Source of the DNA: Apodemus sylvaticus
Lineage: Eukaryota > Chordata > Mammalia > Rodentia > Muridae
Direction: 5' to 3'
Assembly: GCF_947179515.1 (NCBI RefSeq)
Contig: NC_067478.1
Span: 2,427,501-2,491,500 of the forward strand
Length of the DNA stretch: 64,000 bases
The notes beneath the pieces were generated by a model, which saw only the letters and a program-made list of their open reading frames with translations, did no database searches and was not told the origin of the DNA. How positions within the stretch are numbered: the stretch's first letter is position 1; each line of letters starts with the position of its first letter. The position numbers and the translations under genes were made by a program. Positions 63,985 through 64,000 of this stretch are shown piece after piece.

Positions 63985-64000
63985 GAGAAAGATGAGGAGC

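Larger units (their letters stand above)
55595..64000 (-). other. Vipr1: Vipr1 gene, 3' part (last seven coding exons)
   Basis: Seven minus-strand exons (61345-61498, 60853-60913, 60605-60674, 60230-60321, 57696-57825, 57450-57491, 56675-56866; 741 nt) join in frame to the last 246 residues of VPAC1, a class B (secretin-family) GPCR for VIP and PACAP that couples mainly to Gs at the plasma membrane. The full protein is about 459 aa, so TM3 to the C-terminus is here. The exons for the extracellular domain and TM1-TM2 were not found between 61.5 and 64 kb, so the preceding intron exceeds 2.5 kb. Confidence 0.93.

Overview
This is mammalian nuclear DNA from a murid rodent, most likely Mus or a close relative. 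It has single-copy genes split into short exons with GT-AG introns, many B1, B2 and B3 SINEs, long (CTTT)n, (GA)n and (TG)n microsatellites, and CpG-rich promoters. The few ID-type SINEs are old and divergent, which argues against rat. The species cannot be fixed from sequence alone.

Four protein-coding genes are recognised from translated exons joined across consensus splice sites. (1) Nktr, minus strand: exons 1-4 encode residues 1-95 of the N-terminal cyclophilin domain, and the gene runs off the left edge. (2) Ss18l2, minus strand: complete in three coding exons, 77 aa. (3) Sec22c, plus strand: complete in six coding exons, 303 aa, with a probable upstream non-coding exon in a CpG-rich promoter. 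(4) Vipr1 (VPAC1 receptor), minus strand: seven 3' coding exons encode the last 246 aa, from TM3 to the C-terminus; the rest lies beyond the right edge. The order Nktr-Ss18l2-Sec22c-Vipr1 matches the human 3p22.1 block.

Layout: 1-14.1 kb is the Nktr 5' part and CpG promoter; 14.1-19 kb is a SINE-rich spacer; 19.1-21.9 kb is Ss18l2; 21.9-26.7 kb is the spacer between the divergent Ss18l2 and Sec22c promoters; 26.8-46.4 kb is Sec22c; 46.4-55.6 kb is intergenic between the convergent Sec22c and Vipr1 3' ends; 55.6-64 kb is the Vipr1 3' half. The genes are neighbours, not an operon: a cyclophilin-domain protein, a small SS18-like protein, an ER/Golgi longin-domain membrane protein and a class B GPCR.

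The most unusual structures are non-coding. Nktr intron 1 holds a 243-bp inverted repeat (240/243 identical) around 1.9 kb, and its two outer junctions carry the complementary halves of what looks like one B2 SINE, as expected if a recombination-driven inversion split it. Sec22c intron 1 holds a 45-bp minisatellite in which each unit carries a consensus CTCF motif. Sec22c intron 6 holds a 20-copy, 28-bp minisatellite close to the last exon. A 34-nt poly(dA:dT) tract lies almost against the Ss18l2 start codon. I found no new protein system.
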